A stretch of DNA of 7,508 nucleotides, taken from positions 1 through 7,508 of the forward strand of contig PWND01000234.1 of NCBI GenBank assembly GCA_003557965.1, in the 5' to 3' direction. The notes under the pieces were generated by a model that searched no databases, had not been told where the DNA came from, and worked only from the letters and a program-made list of their open reading frames with translations. The DNA comes from Bacteroidales bacterium (lineage in GTDB: Bacteria; Bacteroidota; Bacteroidia; Bacteroidales; UBA7960). Of the stretch, positions 5,261 to 7,508 are shown piece by piece; position 1 is the first letter of the stretch, and each line of letters starts with the position of its first letter. Both the position numbers and the translations under genes were made by a program.

Positions 5261-6103
5261 ATGCATATTTGTAAATCCATTAATAGTTTAAATAAGGTAC
5301 TTGACTCCCTGCGCCCTTATAAAAATGCAGGTTTTGTGCCCACAATGGGCGCATTGCACGAGGGGCACCTGAAGCTTGTGGAGCATGCACGAAAAGAAAA
5401 TGACATTGTAATATGCTCGATATTTGTAAACCCCACCCAGTTTAATAACCCGAAAGATTTAGAAAAATATCCGAGAATGCCCGAAAAAGATGCTCTACTT
5501 CTTGAAAAAGAAAATTGTGACATTGCATTTATTCCTTCAAGCAAAGAAATATATCCGGAAAAAGACAGAACAAATTATGATTTTGGAGAGATAGAAAATG
5601 TTATGGAAGGGAAATTTCGCCCGGGGCACTTTAAAGGGGTAGGCATGGTGGTTAAGAGGCTTTTCGAAATTGTAAAACCTGATAATGCCTATTTTGGGTT
5701 AAAAGACTACCAACAGTACCTGGTAATTAAAAAACTTGTAAATCAATTTAACCTTAATGTAAATGTTATTGGCTGCCCTACTGTGAGAGAAAAAGACGGG
5801 CTGGCAATGAGTTCCCGAAATCTAAGGCTTAGCGAAGAACAAAGAAAAGCCGCACCAATAATCTTTGAAAGCTTAAAGTATATTAAAAACCACTTTAGTT
5901 CGAAAAGCATACCCGGGTGGAAAGAATGGTTTAAGAGCCAAATTAACAGATTTCCTGCTTTAGATGTAGAGTATATTGAAATTGCAGATGCAGAAACTTT
6001 AATGCCGGTAAAAAATTCAAACGAAAGCAAAAACATTGTTGTCTGCACTGCTGTATTTGCAGGCGAAATCAGGCTAATTGACAATATTCTATTAAAATGT
6101 TAA
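5261..6103 (+). CDS. panC: Pantothenate synthetase (pantoate--beta-alanine ligase)
   Basis: PanC joins pantoate and beta-alanine using ATP through a pantoyl-adenylate intermediate, the last step of vitamin B5 synthesis, in the cytoplasm. The 280-aa product has typical family length and all main signatures. These are PTMGALHEGH (27-36, with the HxGH nucleotide-binding His33 and His36), FVNPTQF (55-61), FRPGHFKGVGMVV (119-131), FGLKDYQQ (145-152) and REKDGLAMSSRN (176-187, containing the KMSKS-like MSSR). The reading frame stays open upstream to a TTG at 5162. The ATG at 5261 is preferred because it places PTMGALHEGH at its usual distance from the N terminus, and the extra 33 residues would overlap the promoter -7 element. 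It heads the rightward arm; panD follows after 33 bp. No panB is in view. Confidence 0.97.
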   Translation: MHICKSINSLNKVLDSLRPYKNAGFVPTMGALHEGHLKLVEHARKENDIVICSIFVNPTQFNNPKDLEKYPRMPEKDALLLEKENCDIAFIPSSKEIYPEKDRTNYDFGEIENVMEGKFRPGHFKGVGMVVKRLFEIVKPDNAYFGLKDYQQYLVIKKLVNQFNLNVNVIGCPTVREKDGLAMSSRNLRLSEEQRKAAPIIFESLKYIKNHFSSKSIPGWKEWFKSQINRFPALDVEYIEIADAETLMPVKNSNESKNIVVCTAVFAGEIRLIDNILLKC

Positions 6104-6136
6104 CTTTGCAGTCGTAATCATTAAAGAAAATTTTCA

Positions 6137-6481
6137 ATGTTTTTGGATATACTCAAATCAAAAATTCACAGGGCAACAGTTACAGAAGCCGACTTAAATT
6201 ATATCGGAAGCATAACCATTGATGAAAACCTTATGGATGCATCCGGTATTGTGGAAAATGAAAAAGTGCATGTTGTAAATATAAACAATGGCGAACGTTT
6301 GGAAACCTATGTTATAAAAGGTGAAAGAGATAGCGGCATGATATGTATGAATGGCCCGGCGGCCAGAAAAACACAAAAAGGCGATATAATAATAATACTA
6401 TCGTATATCATGCTTTCACCGGAAGATGCAAAAAATTACCGGCCAAAAATTATATTCCCCGACGCAAACAATAAGATTTAA
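6137..6481 (+). CDS. panD: Aspartate 1-decarboxylase proenzyme
   Basis: PanD decarboxylates L-aspartate to beta-alanine, the substrate of PanC encoded just upstream. It is a pyruvoyl enzyme made as a proenzyme that self-cleaves between Gly24 and Ser25. Both residues are present in YIGS (22-25), and cleavage would give a short beta chain and a long alpha chain bearing the pyruvoyl group. Other active-site residues of the family are in place: K9 and H11 in the KSKIHRA segment, R54, Y58 and the NGPAA loop at 72-76. The 114-aa length is normal (the E. coli enzyme is 126 aa). The 33-bp gap after panC indicates one transcript, so beta-alanine supply and use are made together. The ATG at 6137 gives the canonical N terminus. 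Confidence 0.97.
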   Translation: MFLDILKSKIHRATVTEADLNYIGSITIDENLMDASGIVENEKVHVVNINNGERLETYVIKGERDSGMICMNGPAARKTQKGDIIIILSYIMLSPEDAKNYRPKIIFPDANNKI

Positions 6482-6504
6482 AGTATTAATTAAACCAGGT
6501 AAAA

Positions 6505-7508
6505 TTGAAAAAGTTTTTCAGAGAAAACTTTAACGGCATTATTTTTCTTATCATTGGGCTAATTATACTTTTTTTAATTACCAAAGACCAAAATATTGAA
6601 AAAATTTTTCAGGAGTTTATTACAGCAAACTATTGGTGGATTATTCTCTCGATGATTATTTCAGTTATCAGCCATTTTATCAGGGCATTAAGATGGAGGC
6701 TGTTAATACAAAAATTAAACTACAAGCCGGCATTATCCAAAACATTCTACTCATTAATGACCGGATATCTTTTAAACCTTATATTACCAAGAGCCGGAGA
6801 AATTTCAAGATGCGTTGTATTAGGAAAAACTGAAAACATACCGTTTAATAAACTATTAGGCACTGTAATATCTGAAAGGGCTTTTGATACCTTCTGCCTG
6901 TTTTTGATACTTTTTTTTGTGATAGCTTTACAATATGACTTGTTAAAATCGTACCTGGCAAAATACCTATATAGCCCAATACTATCAACGGTTGAAAACA
7001 ACTATATACTGCTTATTATAATTGTAGCATCTGCTTTGGCCGTTGTGTTTATTGCATACTTGGTAATAAAAAAAGCGGGAAACAACAGCCATAAAGATGG
7101 TGTTATTACAAAAGGCAAAAAGCAATTTTCAGGGCTTAAAGACGGCATTTTGACCATCTTTAAGATGAAAAGCAAGTTTTTGTTTTTATTATACACCTTA
7201 ATACTCTGGTCCTTATATTTTTTGATGGTTTATGTGAGTTTTTATGCAATAAGCTCAATTTCACATCTTGGAGTATATGCTGCACTTGCAATACTTGCCC
7301 TGGGTAGTATCGGTGTTGCCATGCCTGTGCCTGCAGGTTTGGGCACATACCATTTTGTTGTTATTACATGCCTTGCCGAGTTGTTCTTCATTAATACAGA
7401 AGCAGCAACTTCTTTTGCTTATTTATCTCATGCTTCTCAAATGCTTGTTGTTTTAATTTTGGGTGGTTATGCATGGGTGAAACTTGCCATTAATAAAAAT
7501 GCCATAAC
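6505..7508 (+). CDS. Flippase-like / UPF0104 integral membrane protein (3' end beyond window)
   Basis: This frame stays open to the window edge (334 full codons) and encodes a polytopic membrane protein of the lysylphosphatidylglycerol-synthase transmembrane-region (flippase-like, UPF0104) family. It has no aminoacyl-transferase domain. Family hallmarks are RALRW (60-64), GYLLNLILPRAGEISR (87-102), SERAFD (123-128) and PVPAGLGTYH (274-283). Hydrophobic helices lie at about 10-26, 43-58, 82-95, 128-142, 166-188, 225-249, 256-273, 284-296 and 311-327, with a basic cytoplasmic loop near 189-222. Proteins of this type are thought to handle lipids or lipid-linked substrates; the substrate here is unknown. 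The start is taken as TTG at 6505, 23 bp after panD. An in-frame stop lies at 6487-6489, and the first ATG (6652) would remove the first helix and part of the second. By position it is probably cotranscribed with panCD. Little seems missing at the C terminus. Confidence 0.85.
   Translation, partial: MKKFFRENFNGIIFLIIGLIILFLITKDQNIEKIFQEFITANYWWIILSMIISVISHFIRALRWRLLIQKLNYKPALSKTFYSLMTGYLLNLILPRAGEISRCVVLGKTENIPFNKLLGTVISERAFDTFCLFLILFFVIALQYDLLKSYLAKYLYSPILSTVENNYILLIIIVASALAVVFIAYLVIKKAGNNSHKDGVITKGKKQFSGLKDGILTIFKMKSKFLFLLYTLILWSLYFLMVYVSFYAISSISHLGVYAALAILALGSIGVAMPVPAGLGTYHFVVITCLAELFFINTEAATSFAYLSHASQMLVVLILGGYAWVKLAINKNAI

Noticed and set aside
5743..6084. 113-codon open frame on the minus strand
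   Set aside because: It is antisense to the panC C-terminal half and has no supporting motifs or start context.
6505..7508. MprF-type lysylphosphatidylglycerol synthase
   Set aside because: Only the transmembrane flippase-like region is present, with the frame ending at family size near the window edge and no sign of the aminoacyl-transferase domain, so no lipid-lysylation function is claimed.

Overview
This window looks like ordinary chromosome from a member of the Bacteroidetes (Bacteroidota). The base composition is AT-rich. The coding sequences lack Shine-Dalgarno sites and have A/T-rich leaders, and the upstream regions carry TAnnTTTG / TTTG elements, the promoter grammar of this phylum's primary sigma factor. 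The order glmS, DUF4270 lipoprotein, standalone starch-synthase-like domain, then divergent panC, panD and a flippase-like membrane protein is, as I recall it, a recurring neighbourhood in Bacteroidetes. No mobile element, CRISPR array, tRNA or rRNA was seen. The genus cannot be named from this sequence alone.

Layout. (1) 42-866 (+): tatC, the multi-spanning receptor of the twin-arginine translocase, standing without a visible tatA. A short stem-loop at 871-892 separates it from the convergent glmS. (2) 5054 down to 937 (-): three co-directional genes, namely a 275-aa GT5-like protein (N-terminal half of glycogen/starch synthase only), a 456-aa DUF4270 lipoprotein, and full-length glmS (612 aa), which follows the lipoprotein gene by only 9 bp. 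(3) 5055-5260: a 206-bp divergent control region with back-to-back, interleaved candidate promoters for the two arms. (4) 5261-7508 (+): panC, panD and a UPF0104/flippase-like membrane protein cut by the window edge, in a tight run with gaps of 33 and 23 bp.

How the genes relate. PanC and PanD supply the beta-alanine and the ligation step of pantothenate (coenzyme A) synthesis. GlmS makes glucosamine-6-phosphate for peptidoglycan and LPS. The GT5-like protein, the lipoprotein and the flippase-like protein have no assigned function, but two of the three are envelope proteins, so the block has an envelope-biogenesis flavour.

Most notable observations. A textbook intrinsic-terminator shape (CCCCCG/CGGGGG stem, then six U) lies inside codons 6-14 of the DUF4270 gene, just below its own candidate promoter and upstream of glmS. 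It could be an attenuator that depends on translation of the lipoprotein gene. The GT5-like protein lacks the entire nucleotide-sugar-binding half and has altered N-domain signature motifs, so it is probably not a working glycogen synthase.
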